Assembly (NCBI RefSeq): GCF_000687475.1
Contig: NC_057320.1
Location: forward strand, 2,294,001 to 2,358,000
Length of the DNA: 64,000 nucleotides
Direction of reading: 5' to 3'
Source: Ustilaginoidea virens
Taxonomy: Eukaryota; Ascomycota; Sordariomycetes; Hypocreales; Clavicipitaceae
In this document: in pieces, positions 23,601 through 36,100 of the stretch
How the letters are laid out: the number at the start of each line of letters is the position of its first letter
How positions within the stretch are numbered: the stretch's first letter is position 1
Translations under genes and position numbers: made by a program
The notes under the pieces: generated by a model
Databases searched by the model: none
Told to the model about the DNA's origin: nothing
What the model saw: the letters and a program-made list of their open reading frames with translations, nothing else

Positions 23601-24144
23601 TTATATAATAGGCCCTAAGATAGGTCTAATATACTTCTATCTGGGGCCTTTTTAAGCTAAATATAATAGTCTAATATACCTTAGTATAGAGGAAGGCCGG
23701 AGGCCTTTTCCTTATTAAATAGGTCGTTAAATTCCTATAATTCTAGGGGTAGTATCTGCAGCTTCTATAGAGATAGTATAAGGTCCTAATACAGCAGAAG
23801 CGTAATATAGAGGATATATATTATCTCTTATAGGCTTATAGCAATAAAAGGGGTCAATTAGTCTTTAGAATATTTTACCTATTAAAGTATACTATAGAAG
23901 ACTAAACTAAGAATATTAACCGCAGCGGGGCTAGACTACTATACTACTAATTCCTAAATAATAAAATTGCCTACTGCTCCGATCTTTATCTGATATTATT
24001 TCGCTTATAATATTATATTACAGTATTCCATCTAAGGGAGACTTAAAATAATATTATAGGTAAGGCCTAAGATTATATAAAGTATAACTATAGAAGGCTA
24101 GCCGTTAATATCGATATCTATACGAACGATATATATAATAAAGG
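20636..24144 (-). pseudogene. Gypsy C pol (reverse transcriptase, RNase H, integrase, chromodomain)
   Basis: Read on the minus strand: reverse transcriptase with a WHFYIDY-ALNKVIA block near 23,440 and the catalytic motif changed from YLDD to YLNN at 23156-23167. RNase H and integrase follow, then a chromodomain-like end (WEPLKNF near 20,750). Stops are nearly all TAG/TAA. Copia 1 interrupts pol at 24149. Confidence 0.85.
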
Positions 24145-24149
24145 AAATC

Positions 24150-24901
24150 TGTTAAAACCCTATAGTAGCCTACTAGGCTGCTGGCCTAATGCCCTACTGG
24201 CCTACTAACCTTCTGGCCCTTATACCGCCTCTTGGACTTACGGTAGTCTTACCAACCTTAGGCCTTTGCCTTTTACCTTAAGGATTTTCAGTGGACTATT
24301 TACTGTATATCAAGTAAGGTAGGCCTTGTTAAAAAAAGGTGTGGCATTGCTAAATTAGCGTGGTTGCCTACTAGCGTGGTGGCGGCCTACTAGCGTGGTG
24401 TGGCATTGCTAAATTAGCGTGGTGGCCTACTAGCGTGGTGGCTAGTCCACTAGTGTGGTAGTTAGTCACTAGCGTGGTGACTAATTACTAGTGCGGTGGT
24501 TAGGGTGGTTGGAAAGGTCGGATATAGCGGGGTTGCTGACGTATTATAGCGAGCATTACGGGGAGCCTTCTTACTGGCTACCCTGAATGCCTGGGCCCAC
24601 CCCTCCTTCGTGTATATATAGGATAGCTTTTCCCCTTCTTTTTAGATAGTAGAAAGGTAGCACAATCGAGTCTGTTAATGCACTATATGCCTCTTAACTT
24701 CTTACCTTCCCTGCGTTTTCTGGTTATCTTATATTTGCCTTGCCTTTATACTTGCCTTGCTTTATAGCACTTGTATAGTCTTAGGACTTGGTGAAAAATC
24801 TAGTATTTATACTAAGATTAGTTCACAGGTCGCAGACAGTCTTGTGCCATCTAGCTAGCTAGTAAGGCTCTGCTTTTGTAGTGACCTTGAGAATTGCAAT
24901 A
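24150..24901 (+). repeat. 5' LTR of copia 1
   Basis: 752 bp. Positions about 24,339-24,505 contain a string of imperfect CTAGCGTGGTGGC units. Confidence 0.95.
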
Positions 24902-24915
24902 GGTTATGAGCCCGG
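24902..24915 (+). promoter_or_regulatory. Primer-binding site of copia 1 (initiator tRNA-Met, internal)
   Basis: GGTTATGAGCCCGG directly follows the 5' LTR. Its first 12 nt are the exact complement of the anticodon arm of eukaryotic initiator tRNA-Met (GGGCUCAUAACC), not of a tRNA 3' end. This matches the half-tRNA priming known for Drosophila copia. Confidence 0.8.
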
Positions 24916-25019
24916 GTTTTACTTCTTTATTTTTACCCTACCTCTTTTGTGTTCACCCCTTAGTCTCTCTTGCTTATTAGTACTACTAATATAGCTATCC
25001 TTTGGTATCCTCGGCTTAC

Positions 25020-25400
25020 CCTTATCACTTTTGGCTTACCTCTTGTTACCTACGGCATTACCCTGCGGCAATTAACGGCGTACCTAACGGCAACTTACGG
25101 CGTAACCTCACGGCACTTTTAGCGTAACCTTACGTTATTTTTGGAGTAACCTACGGCACCTACGGACTTTATAGTGTGATATCTATCACACTATACCACT
25201 GTATAACATCTTTGCACCTAGTGCACGACACCCACTGCACCATACGGCACCTGTTATACTCTCCCACTTATAGCACTTTTGGTACGTCATTTACGGCACC
25301 TTTTATATTACGGCACCTATAGCACCCACGGCACCTACGGCACCTACGGCACTTACGGCACCTTTATATTACGGCACCATATAAGCACCTTGAATATCAA
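25020..25400 (+). repeat. ACGGCAC-rich leader repeats of copia 1
   Basis: The untranslated leader between primer site and gag contains more than a dozen ACGGCAC or ACGGCACCT units at irregular spacing, densest at about 25,310-25,375. Function unknown; packaging or structural roles are only conjecture. Confidence 0.75.
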
Positions 25401-25672
25401 CGCTATAATACGGACTTGCACAACGCCTACGGCATCTGTACTTTTATACTAAGACCGGCCGCTATAATCTGCGGCTATTTTTATAGTAGGCTACTAGCCA
25501 CTATATATACTGGCAATCCGACTAGTTATTCGACTATTTTTACTAGCTATTTTACCAGTTACTCGACTATTTTGCTAGCTATTTAGCTAGTTATTCCTCT
25601 GCTAATTATTCCTCTGTTATTACAACTATCGGCACCATTTTTCAACGGATTTTTAAACCCTTCTTGCCCACT

Positions 25673-28600
25673 ATGGCAGAGTCAGGATCCTATAAGGTCC
25701 CTGAATCCGATACTGAAGTTGATACTAATGCATAGCTACAGCTAGATATGGACGATATGAAATCCCAGATGAATATACTAACTGACCTTATACAGGGCCT
25801 AGTTAGTAGGCAAAATAACGACACCTAGGCTACCCAGGCTACTAATAAGAAGCCTACTAAAGCCACTAAAGCTGGACCTTCCACTAAGACTACCACTAAA
25901 GATGATGATAGTGAAGCTGACGTTATGGAAATCGACCAACCTTCTACCCCTATAAAATATAAGGGTAAAGAGCCTATTTATACCATAACAGCACCAACAA
26001 TAACTATCACCAACCAAATTAGTGATGGGGCTATTAAAGAATTAGCTAAGACTGCTAACCGCTTTAAGGAGTCACAGAAGCTAAAAAGCCCCTATAATTT
26101 CGACCAGTGGAAGCAGGCCCTTACTATACAACTTAGGGCCTTTAAAATAGCTAATTTTGTTAACGACCCTTCTATAGCAAGGCACTTTGATGAGTCTGAG
26201 TAGGCACTTCTACTACTAATGCTAAAGAATAGCTGTGGTGAAGAAGCTGTAGAGGCTATAGACTGGTGTAATGACCCAGAGGAAGCCTACCTTTTATTAG
26301 TGGCCTAGTACTGCCACTCACCAGAAGTACAGCGGGCATACTTATACCTTACGTTTTACACTCTTACATTTACCGGTTATAAAGGCACTTTAGAGGCTTT
26401 TAATAGCGAATTTAACAGCTATATTTCTCGCCTTAGAATCCTAGGTTCTAAGATCGACTCTTTCGACCAAGTTAACTAGTATCTTTAGGCTATAGAGGGG
26501 GTATTTACCCGCTGGACGGAACGCTAACGCTCTATAATTAGGGCTTATAGCGCCCAGGGTGTTATTAACAGCAGCAAATTTAACCTCCAGTATTTTATGG
26601 TTGACCTACTAGAAGAACAGCGTTCTAAAGGGTCTAATAAAGTGGCTGCTAATAATAACCCTAAGCAGCTTAAGGCTTCTAAGGACCCTAAGAAAGGGTC
26701 TACTAATACCGCTTCTACTAATAATAGTAAGAATAATTCTACTAATAATAGGAAAAAGAAGCAGTAATAGAAGAAGAAACAGGACTCCAGCAGCAATCAG
26801 CAAGATGTTAAGGCCTTTATTATAGGCAACTATAATACCCAGGATACTAATATATCTTATTCTTCTTCCACTATATCCACTGATATAAGCTATAGTGCTA
26901 AATCAGGCGGTAGGACCCCTAAGGATGCCCTCCTTTACGATACAGGCTCTACTTATTATATTGTTAATGATAAGAAGCATTTTACCATTTTTCACTATTT
27001 TTAGAAGGATGATAAGCCTATAATTACTACTGGTGGTAGTCCTATTTCCCCTGCTGGTTGGGGCACGGCACGATTTACTGTGCTATAGGGCATTAATCCT
27101 ACGAAATGGGGTATTATAGAGCTTAAGAATGCACTATATATTCCTGCCTTGGATATTAACATTATTAGCGGTGTAAAGCATTATGCTGCTAAAGGGGTAC
27201 TAATTAAAAATCAGCTTTGGTTAGCAAGCCGTAAATGTATCGGCATTTTTAACTTTGATAAATACGGCTTTTTCCTTCTACAGAAAGGAATAGACACACC
27301 ACTACTGCATCAACCTTATAGCCACTATACTAATAGTATAGTAGTAGAGGTCCCCAGCCCTACTAACCCTACTGATTATAGTAATCCTAAGGAAACTACT
27401 ATTACCCCTATTCTTATTACTGCGACTAGTAAGGAACCTGTAGAGGCTATTAGCCCTACTACCCAACCTTCCGCTATTATAACTAGCGAAGACCCTGTAG
27501 AGGTTACTAACCCTACTCCTACCCCTATAGCTGCTGATACAGAATATCAGAAGCTATTACAATTAGCCGGCATTTAGCATATACGGCTAGGGCATATAGG
27601 TATTCAGCTGCTTAAAAAGACCTGTGCTAATACCCCTAGTCTACCTAACCTTAATAAGGTTAAAGATGCTGATTTTCGCTGTCTAGCCTGTATACAGGCT
27701 AAGAAGGTTAGAAGACCTTCTAAAGATGCGATACCTAATCTAGCTAAATGCCTAGATATTATAGAAGGTAATACTTTTGCTATATCACCCACACTATACA
27801 ATAAACGACCTATTGCCCTTATATTAGTGGACAGAAAATCCCGATTCCGTTGGCTTTACTTACTGCCTAATAGGGAAGGCACTATTGTTTTTAAAGCATT
27901 ATAGAGCTTTATACAGAGCCTATAGGTCAGATATGGTAAAATGCCTATTGAATTCTATTATGATAGTAGAAATAAAATCAATAAAATGCTTAGTAATTGG
28001 CTTATCGAATAGGGTATAGCTTTTAATACCTCTTGCCCTTATATTCACGAACAAAACGGCTTAGCTAAGCGCTCCATTAGGGTTATAACTGATAGGCTAT
28101 GTGCTACTATAGCCTGGTTAAGGCTACCATCTAACCTCTAGTCCGCTATAATTACTAGCGTTATTATGCTAGTAAATATAATAGCAGTTACTAACAGACC
28201 TTCTAGCCCCTATTAGGAGCTACTAAAGGATTATGACTAGATAATACTAGAGCACTACCCTGACCTTATTAACCTTAGGGCTATTAGAGCAGCTATTGAA
28301 GTGCTTATACCATACGAAAAGCGTGTAAAAAGCCGTAAATTAGTGCCCTATACCGAGCCTGGTAGGCTCCTTACCACTCTAGGTAATAATACTTACCTAG
28401 TCTACCTTCTAAAGAAGAAGGTTATTACTAAAACAACTTTTATTACCTTTATCTACTAAAATGAAGGTATAGGCCCTATTTCTAGTAGTCTAGAAGGAGA
28501 CTTTTATAAAGGGCAAAATATAGGTTCAGAGGGGGTATCTAGCAGTAAAGAACCTGCTATTTTACTAGATGACCTAGAAAGCATTTCTGACCCTACTAAC

Positions 28601-30532
28601 CTTACTAACATTAATAATACTAATGTTATACCGGATAACCTAGAAAGTATGCCGGACTCTACTAATATACTTCAGTCCCCGGCTACTATAAAGGATAATC
28701 TTATAGATATCCTTATTAGCCTTAATCTTACCGACCTTACTGGCCTTACTAGCCCTACTAGCCCTACTAACCCTACCAGCCCTACCGATTTATTCCCTAA
28801 TCAGGATTTATATCACCTGATATAGGATTCCTACTATATAGCTAAGCGTAAGCTAGCTAAAAAGGCCCCTGATGGTACGCCTAATAGCTAGAAGGATATG
28901 CTATGATGCCCTAAAAAAGAAAAAGACCTTTAGATAAAGGCACTATTTAAGGAATTCGAGCAGCTTTTAGATACTAAAGTTTTCCAGTTTATTCCTAAGT
29001 CTAGCGTTCCTATTAATAGGAAAATTATACGCAATAGGCCTATTTTTCGGGTTAAAAAGGATGCTAATAATCAGCCTATAAAATATAAGGCTAGATTAGT
29101 TGTTAAGGGCTTTATGCAAGTCGAAGGAAAGGACTTTTAGTATACCTATGCTTCTACCTCTATCCCACCCACCTAGAGGGTTATACTAGCTTTAGCTACT
29201 AGTAATAATTAGGAGATAGAGTAAATCGACTTTATAGGCGCCTTCCTAAATAGCGAACTTTCTGAGATTATTTATATAGATATCCCTAATGGATTCCTTA
29301 AATTTATAGAGAGCTTATTACTAACTAATAGCAAGCTTTAGTCTAATATATAGCGCTAATGGCTACTAACTTTACTTAAAGAAGCTGGATTCGACCCTTC
29401 TATTAAGCAAGCTATCTTACTAAAGAAGGCCCTATACGGGCTAAAATAAGCACCCCGCGAATAGCAATACCGGCTAAAAGACCTAATTTCTAGTAAAGGT
29501 TTTTTACCTTTAGCTTCTAATGCTGCCGTCTTTTATAATAAGCAAACCAGCACCTTTATCGTCACCTATATTGACGATTGCCTATTAGTTAGTCCAAATA
29601 TAACTTATATTAACCAGCTAAAAAGGAAATTTTATAAGGTCTATACTATAGAAGACCGCAGTCCGGCTTCCTTTTTCCTAAGCGTATAAATTATACGAAA
29701 TAGGAAGGAAGGTTTATTATGGCTATACCAAGCCCAATTTATAGTAGAGGTCTTAGCTAAATTCGGCTTATAGGATACTAAACCTTAGCTTATTCCACTT
29801 TAACTAGGGATTCTAAATGAATCTAGTGGAAAAGACTTTAGCCTTACTAATCAGAGCCTTTATTAGAGCCTTACTGGCACTATAATGTGGCTTATGATGA
29901 TGACTAGGCCCGACCTAGCATTTCCTACCCAATACCTCTCCCGGTTTATATCCAAGGCAACTAATATACATCTAAATGCTGCGAAAGGCAGCTTTAGCTA
30001 CCTTAAAGGCACTGAGAACCTAGCTATTTGCTTTAGTACTACTAAAAGCAACCAATAGCCTATTATAACCGCTTATTCTAATAGCGACTTTGCTAGCTGT
30101 AAAGAAACCTCTAAATCCACTAGAGGCTTCTTGACTACTATTAATAGTAGTCCTATTAGCTGGCGTTCTAAGCGAGCCTCTTTAGTAGTGCTATCTACTT
30201 TAGAAGCTAAATCTAATGCATTACTTGAGACTATCCGTGAGGTATAGTAGCTTTCTAACCTTTGTAAGGAGCTAGAAATTAATATTTTACGCCCTATACC
30301 GCTATATTGCGATAACTAGGGCTCTATTTCAAATTCTAACGACCCTAATCAGCATGCTCGCACTAAGTATACACTATTAAAATTCCGGTATATTAGGGAG
30401 CAAGCCCAGCTAGGCTTAGTGAAAATTACCTACTTACCTACTAATAGTATGCCTGCTGACGGCCTTACTAAGCCACTGCCGGGCCCTAAATTTCCTAGGT
30501 TCCGCGAGTTACTAGGTCTTAGAGCCTGCTAA
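25673..30532 (+). pseudogene. Copia 1 Gag-Pol polyprotein, one frame broken only by TAG/TAA
   Basis: A single frame of 1,619 codons from ATG (25673) to TAA (30530-30532) with no net indel. Gag domain at about 25,990-26,610 (FDQWKQAL, MVDLLEEQRSK); protease motif LLYDTGSTYYIV near 26,930; pre-integrase HIRLGH with CLAC at about 27,580-27,700; integrase core with LVDRKS, FYYDSRN and HEQNGLAKRS (candidate D, D, E kept); reverse transcriptase from about 28,980 with YIDD intact at 29567-29578; RNase H with STLEAKSNAL; end PADGLTKPLPGPKF. Dozens of in-frame TAG/TAA codons stand where Gln or Trp is expected. Protein-coding capacity is lost, but catalytic residues survive better than in neighbouring elements. 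Confidence 0.93.
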
Positions 30533-30649
30533 CTTATACTAACTTACTAAGGTTTTTCCTCTGTTTTTTCTTAGCACTTTTACTGCATTTTCTTTCCCTA
30601 TCCGTTATACGACAATTAGCTTGCTACTACAGTAGCTAATCAGAGGGGG

Positions 30650-31401
30650 TGTTAAAACCCTATAGTAGCCTACTAGGCTGCTGGCCTAATGCCCTACTGG
30701 CCTACTAACCTTCTGGCCCTTATACCGCCTCTTAGACTTACGGTAGTCTTACCAACCTTAGGCCTTTGCCTTTTACCTTAAGGATTTTCAGTGGATTATT
30801 TACTGTATATCAAGTAAGGTAGGCCTTATTAAAAAAAGGTGTGGCATTGCTAAATTAGCGTGGTTGCCTACTAGCGTGGTGGCGGCCTACTAGCGTGGTG
30901 TGGCATTGCTAAATTAGCGTGGTGGCCTACTAGCGTGGTGGCTAGTCCACTAGTGTGGTAGTTAGTCACTAGCGTGGTGACTAATTACTAGTGCGGTGGT
31001 TAGGGTGGTTAGAAAGGTCGGATATAGCGGGGTTGCTAACGTATTATAGCGAGCATTACGGGGAGCCTTCTTACTGGCTACCCTGAATGCCTAGGCCCAC
31101 CCCTCCTTCGTGTATATATAGGATAGCTTTTCCCCTTCTTTCTAGATAGTAGAAGGGTAGCATAATCGAGTCTGTTAATGCACTATATGCCTCTTAACTT
31201 CTTACCTTCCCTGCGTTTTCTGGTTATCTTATATTTGCCTTGCCTTTACACTTGCCTTGCTTTATAGCACTTGTATAGTCTTAGGACTTGGTGAAAAATC
31301 TAGTATTTATACTAAGATTAGTTCATAGGTCGCAGACAGTCTTGTGCCATCTAGCTAGCTAGTAAGGCTCTGCTTTTGTAGTGACCTTGAGAATTGCAAT
31401 A
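30650..31401 (+). repeat. 3' LTR of copia 1
   Basis: 752 bp, preceded by the polypurine tract CAGAGGGGGTG and followed by the AAATC duplication. Confidence 0.95.
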
Positions 31402-32848
31402 AAATCACTTCCCTATATTCCCCTAAATAGCTCTAAATCTCTACTACTATTCTAATTGTCCTATATTATAGTAGGCGGATAAATTAGAGACCTAATTATT
31501 ATACTATTTTTTCGCTTATAGTGCTATAGCAATTATAACCCGAGTCGATTAAAGTATTAATAAAAGTATAAAATTTATATAATATTAGTACTAAAAAGGG
31601 GTGCCTATTTATATATTTTATAATCTCTTTTATCTCTTTTATATAAAGTCTTTTTTATAATCGATTAGGGTTTTAGGTATATACTTTAAGCCCTCTTGCA
31701 AGATTAGGCTCAAAGGCTAATCTTTTCCCTAAAAGTTATCGCTACTATTATCTTTAGCAGCCTAAGAGTTTACTATAGCTATTTTAACTATTCCCGGTCT
31801 ATAGGCCCTTTATAAATAGCATTTCTATATATAGTAGGTAGAAATACTATAACGAAGGTATAAATCCTTCTCCTATCGCTCGTTTAGGACCTTTTATAAG
31901 ACCTATTCGGCTATATATTACTTACTCTTTAAAGTAAGCTAGTTAATACCTATTATCTATATATTACCTTTTGCATCCTAGTTATTATTTTATCGGTCGC
32001 GAGGAGGGCTAGGGTAGTGCCTAAACGTTAGGTTAGTCTTAAGGTCAATAGCAATCTAACGGTAGTAGTCAACTGCTAGGTAGTAGTTATTATAGGAGAC
32101 CTTAAGTCTAATAATCTTATCGGCTATTTTAGTATTTAATATAGAGTAAAGGTATTTGAGTTTTACTTCTTTAGGCTAGCTAATTCCTCTTATAAGCGCT
32201 AGCTTTTCCTTAAATTAGACGAAAAAGGTAGTAAAAGGTTCTTTAGGGCCTTAGCATAAAGAGTGCTTAAATTCAGTAATTATATAGTCCTATCGATATA
32301 GATCCTTAAAAAGATATTAGAGGTATTCAAAAAGCTTTATTATATTATAATCGTAAGCCTTACTATTCTCGAAAAAGGCTGTAACTTATAATTAGACTAT
32401 AGAAGATAGGTTCTAAAAAATAAATATCTACTATATCTTTTCGTCTCTAATAAAGTCTTTATCGACCTCTAGCTTATATTATATAAAGGTTCGCTAGGCT
32501 ATAAATATTATCTTTTTGCTATTAAAAGGGTCTCCTATTAGGATCGGCTTATACTTAGGTTAGATATAAGCTGTATTGAGAGTAGTAGGGGGGATAGGTC
32601 CGCCCTATTATATCACTAAGACCGGTTAGTATTCTAATTAGGGTTTACTTACCTACTCTACGAGATAGGCCTATAAAGAGTTTATCTATAATTAAATCTA
32701 TTGCATTCCCTTAGAAAGTTGCTACATTTAGGTATATATATTATATCGGGGGCGCTGCTGCCCCGTGCCGTCTGCCCCTATCTCATTAGGCGTGCTCATT
32801 TCGATATCGTATAATACTTACATTATTGGTTCTATAATACGGAGTTAT
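31402..32848 (-). pseudogene. Gypsy C gag and start of pol
   Basis: Minus-strand continuation of Gypsy C upstream of the copia 1 insertion: protease/pol start near 31,410-31,700 and gag to about 32,835. The gag start region reads ATAGAACCAATAATG where Gypsy A has ATGGAGCCAATAATG, so the start codon is lost. Gypsy A is inserted just upstream, in the C leader. Confidence 0.82.
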
Positions 32849-33090
32849 TATCACGGGCTCGGGCTACACCCGCGCCACAATATGGCTAGGACTCGGGCTG
32901 CGCCCGCGACTAGCCTTAGGAGTATCGGCATAGGGTCATAAGGGCTCGCTAAGGACTCGGCCCGTACTACATACAGGCATAAATAGGCTATTTAGAGGCC
33001 CCTATTCGGGCCCTCTCTCTTTCCTCCTTAGTCTATTTAATATATTCATTCGATGCCTATTCGCAATAGCCCTAGGGCCAGTCCTTTATA
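32849..33090 (+). repeat. 5' LTR of Gypsy A
   Basis: 242 bp. A CT-rich tract (CCCTCTCTCTTTCCTCCTT) is followed at 33030-33040 by AGTCTATTTAA, which is complementary to the sequence just downstream of the LTR. Confidence 0.93.
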
Positions 33091-33091
33091 T

Positions 33092-33102
33092 TTAAATAGA
33101 CT
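33092..33102 (+). promoter_or_regulatory. Putative self-priming site of Gypsy A
   Basis: TTAAATAGACT, one base after the LTR, is the exact reverse complement of AGTCTATTTAA inside the LTR (33030-33040). The arrangement recalls the 11-nt self-primer of Tf1. The same pair is present in Gypsy B and C. Confidence 0.6.
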
Positions 33103-33132
33103 CTCTCAGCCTTACTATTATAACCTTATATT

Positions 33133-36100
33133 ATGGAGCCAATAATGCAGGCTATATAAGATATCGAGATGAGCACACCCAGGGATCCGAATGGAGAGAA
33201 CCTAAAGCTATAACGCCCCCGACGTAATATACATACCCGAGTGGAGCATCTTACAGCAGGATTATAGCAGATAGAGGCGTAGATACAGACTAACGTATAG
33301 CACCTTACTGCTATTACCGCCTCGCTATAGACCTTTCTCGCGAACTAGTTAAATAGCTCTTAAAACGCCACCTAACCGGCTCTAGTCGTATAATAGAATG
33401 CCCCCCTCCCTACTGCTTAAGATACCTAGCTAAAGCATAAGCCGATCCCGATAGGGGACCCCTTTAATAGCAAAAAGGCTATATTTATAGCCTGGCAGAC
33501 CTTTATGCAATATAAGCTTGAGGTCGATAGGGAGTTTATTAGAGATAAGAAGACCTAATAGATATTTATCTTTTAGAACCTTTTATTTATAGTCTAATTA
33601 TAGGTCGCGGCCTTCTTTAAGAATAGTATAGCTTACGATTATAATATAATAAGGTTTTTTGAATACCTCTAATATCTCTTTAAAGACCTATATCGATAGG
33701 ATCGCACTATTACTAAGCTTAAGCACTTTTTATACTAAAGCCCGAAGGAACCTTTTACTGCCTTTTTCGTTCGATTTAAGGAAAAACTTATACTTATTAG
33801 TAGTCTCGGTTAGCCTAAGGAAGTCAAACTAAAATACCTCCGATCGGCGCTTAATACTCATATAGCTAATAAAATTATCGGTCTTAGGGTCTCTTATTAT
33901 AATTACTATTCGGCAGTAGACTACTATCGATAAATTGCTATCGATATCGAGACTAGCCTAACTATTAACTACTAATCGGGCTCGGCCTATTCCCGACTAA
34001 TATATACTTAGGATTCTAAGGGCGATATATAAATATCGGGCGTTAATAAGCTAGACTCGAAGGGTAATTAATGCGCTTTTAGGGCGATATAGGTCTCTAA
34101 AAAACGATATAAAGATCGTAAGAAGAAAGGCCTCTACCTTTAGTATAGCTCTCCTAAGTATTAGATATTTATATATTACCTACTACCGGCAATCCGACCC
34201 AATATAGCTAAAGTAGCCTTACTTAACTTATAAGTTATAAAGGTCGAAAATAGCAATAAAGATTAGGAAAAAGAATAGCCTTTAAATTTAATTTCGTTAA
34301 AGGGCTTAAGACGCGTATATAGACCCCGGCCTAATTATAAAAGGAATTAAAAGAGATCGTAAAATAAATAAATAAATACCCCTTTTTAATACCAATCTTA
34401 TATAAATCTTATACCTTTATTAATACCTTAATCGACTCGGGATATAACTATTATAGTACTATAAGCGAAAAAATAGTATAATAGTTAGGCCTCTAATTTA
34501 TCCGCCTACTATAATATAAGGAAATTAGAATAGTAGTAAATATTCAAAGCCGTTTAGGAGAATGTAAGGTAATATATTCTTCTATTACCTATATCGTCTA
34601 TATAGCAATCGATATCGATAGATAGCTGTCTATAGTTATACTTTATATTATCCCAGGCTTTATACGCAATATTATCCTTAGGATGCCTTAGATAGAGCAC
34701 TATAATATTATACTATAAGTAAAGTATCGCTAATTAAAGATCGGATCGATAGGTAGCCTTATTATTAAAAAATCGATAAGAAGATAATAGGGTCTAACCG
34801 CAATAAATATCCTTAGCTTAATCTTCTATAATATACTAAAATAAGCGAAATACTCTAAAGATCGATCGACTTCCTTTATAGTAATAAGCTTATAGGAGAT
34901 AATATGCATCCTCTATATTATACTACTACCTTATTAAAACTCTGCTTTACGATTATAAGAGCCGTAGGTACTCCTAATAGAATTATAGGAATTCGCCAAC
35001 CTTTTTAATAAAAAGAAGGCTTTTAATCTCCCTCCGCACTAAAGTATATTAAATTACTATATCTGACTTAAAAAGACTATAGATAGGAGCCAACCAGACT
35101 TACCTTAGGGCCTATTATATAATATGCTATAAAACTAATTACTTAAGGTTTAGAGATAAATAACTAACCTAATAGATAAAAGATAAATTTAAGTAAGCTC
35201 CTTATCGGCAGTAGTACTAGTCCTATTAGCTAAAAAGGGGAATAGTAGGTAGCGATTTTATATCGACTATTAGGCCTTTAATAAGGTTATAATTTAAGAC
35301 CGATACCCCCTCCCTTTAATTAAGGAGACCTTATAATCCCTCTCTTAAGCGAAATAGTTTACTAAAGTTAATATATACGCAGTATTCTATAAGATATATA
35401 TTGCAGAGGGCGATAAATATTTAACCGCATTCTGCATACGATTCAGACTATTTAAATAGCTTATTATACTATTTAGTCTGACTAAAGCCCTTACGACTTT
35501 TTAAAGATATATTAATAGGGCCTTAGGGAATATACTAGGAGACTTTATAACTGCTTACCTCGATAATATTTTAATCTATACTAGGGGATCAAAGGCGGAC
35601 TATATAGGGCATATTAAAGAAGTCTTTTAATAATTGCAAAAAGCCGGCTTAAATTTAGATCTCAATAAGTGCGATTTCATAGTAAAAGAGGTTTAGTACC
35701 TAGGATATATTATAATAGCCGGAAAGGAAATCTATCCTAACCCTAAAAAGATTAAAGCTATCTAGAACTAAAAAGCACCTATAAAATTAAAAGGCGTTTA
35801 TAGTTTCCTCGGTTTTACTAACTTTTATCGCGATTTTATCCTAGACTTCTCCCGCCTTATCGACCCTTTAGTTAGGTTAATAAAAAAAAGGGTCCTATTC
35901 TAATAATTAAATAAAGAAGAGGCGGTATTCTAAGCGCTTAAGCAGTATTTTATATTATCTTTAGTTCTCGCCTAATAGGACCCTAATAAAGAGATAGTCC
36001 TTAAGGCAGATAACTTTAGTATAGCATTTAGTGGCTATCTATTATAGATCGGAGAGGATAATATATTCTACCCTATTATATATTATTCTATTCGTTTATT

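Larger units (their letters stand above)
24150..31401 (+). mobile_element. Copia element 1, complete (7.25 kb)
   Basis: Two 752-bp LTRs (24150-24901 and 30650-31401) begin TGTTAAAACCC and end GAATTGCAATA. They are flanked by a perfect AAATC duplication (24145-24149 and 31402-31406). The LTRs differ at roughly a dozen sites, all C/T or G/A transitions. The primer site is at 24902 and the polypurine tract CAGAGGGGGTG precedes the 3' LTR. It is among the least decayed elements in the block. Confidence 0.96.

Noticed and set aside
25673..30532. Reassigned TAG/TAA codons (alternative genetic code or readthrough)
   Set aside because: Host genes in the same window end with ordinary stops and use CAG/CAA normally. 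The stops coincide with a pervasive transition bias, so RIP explains them.
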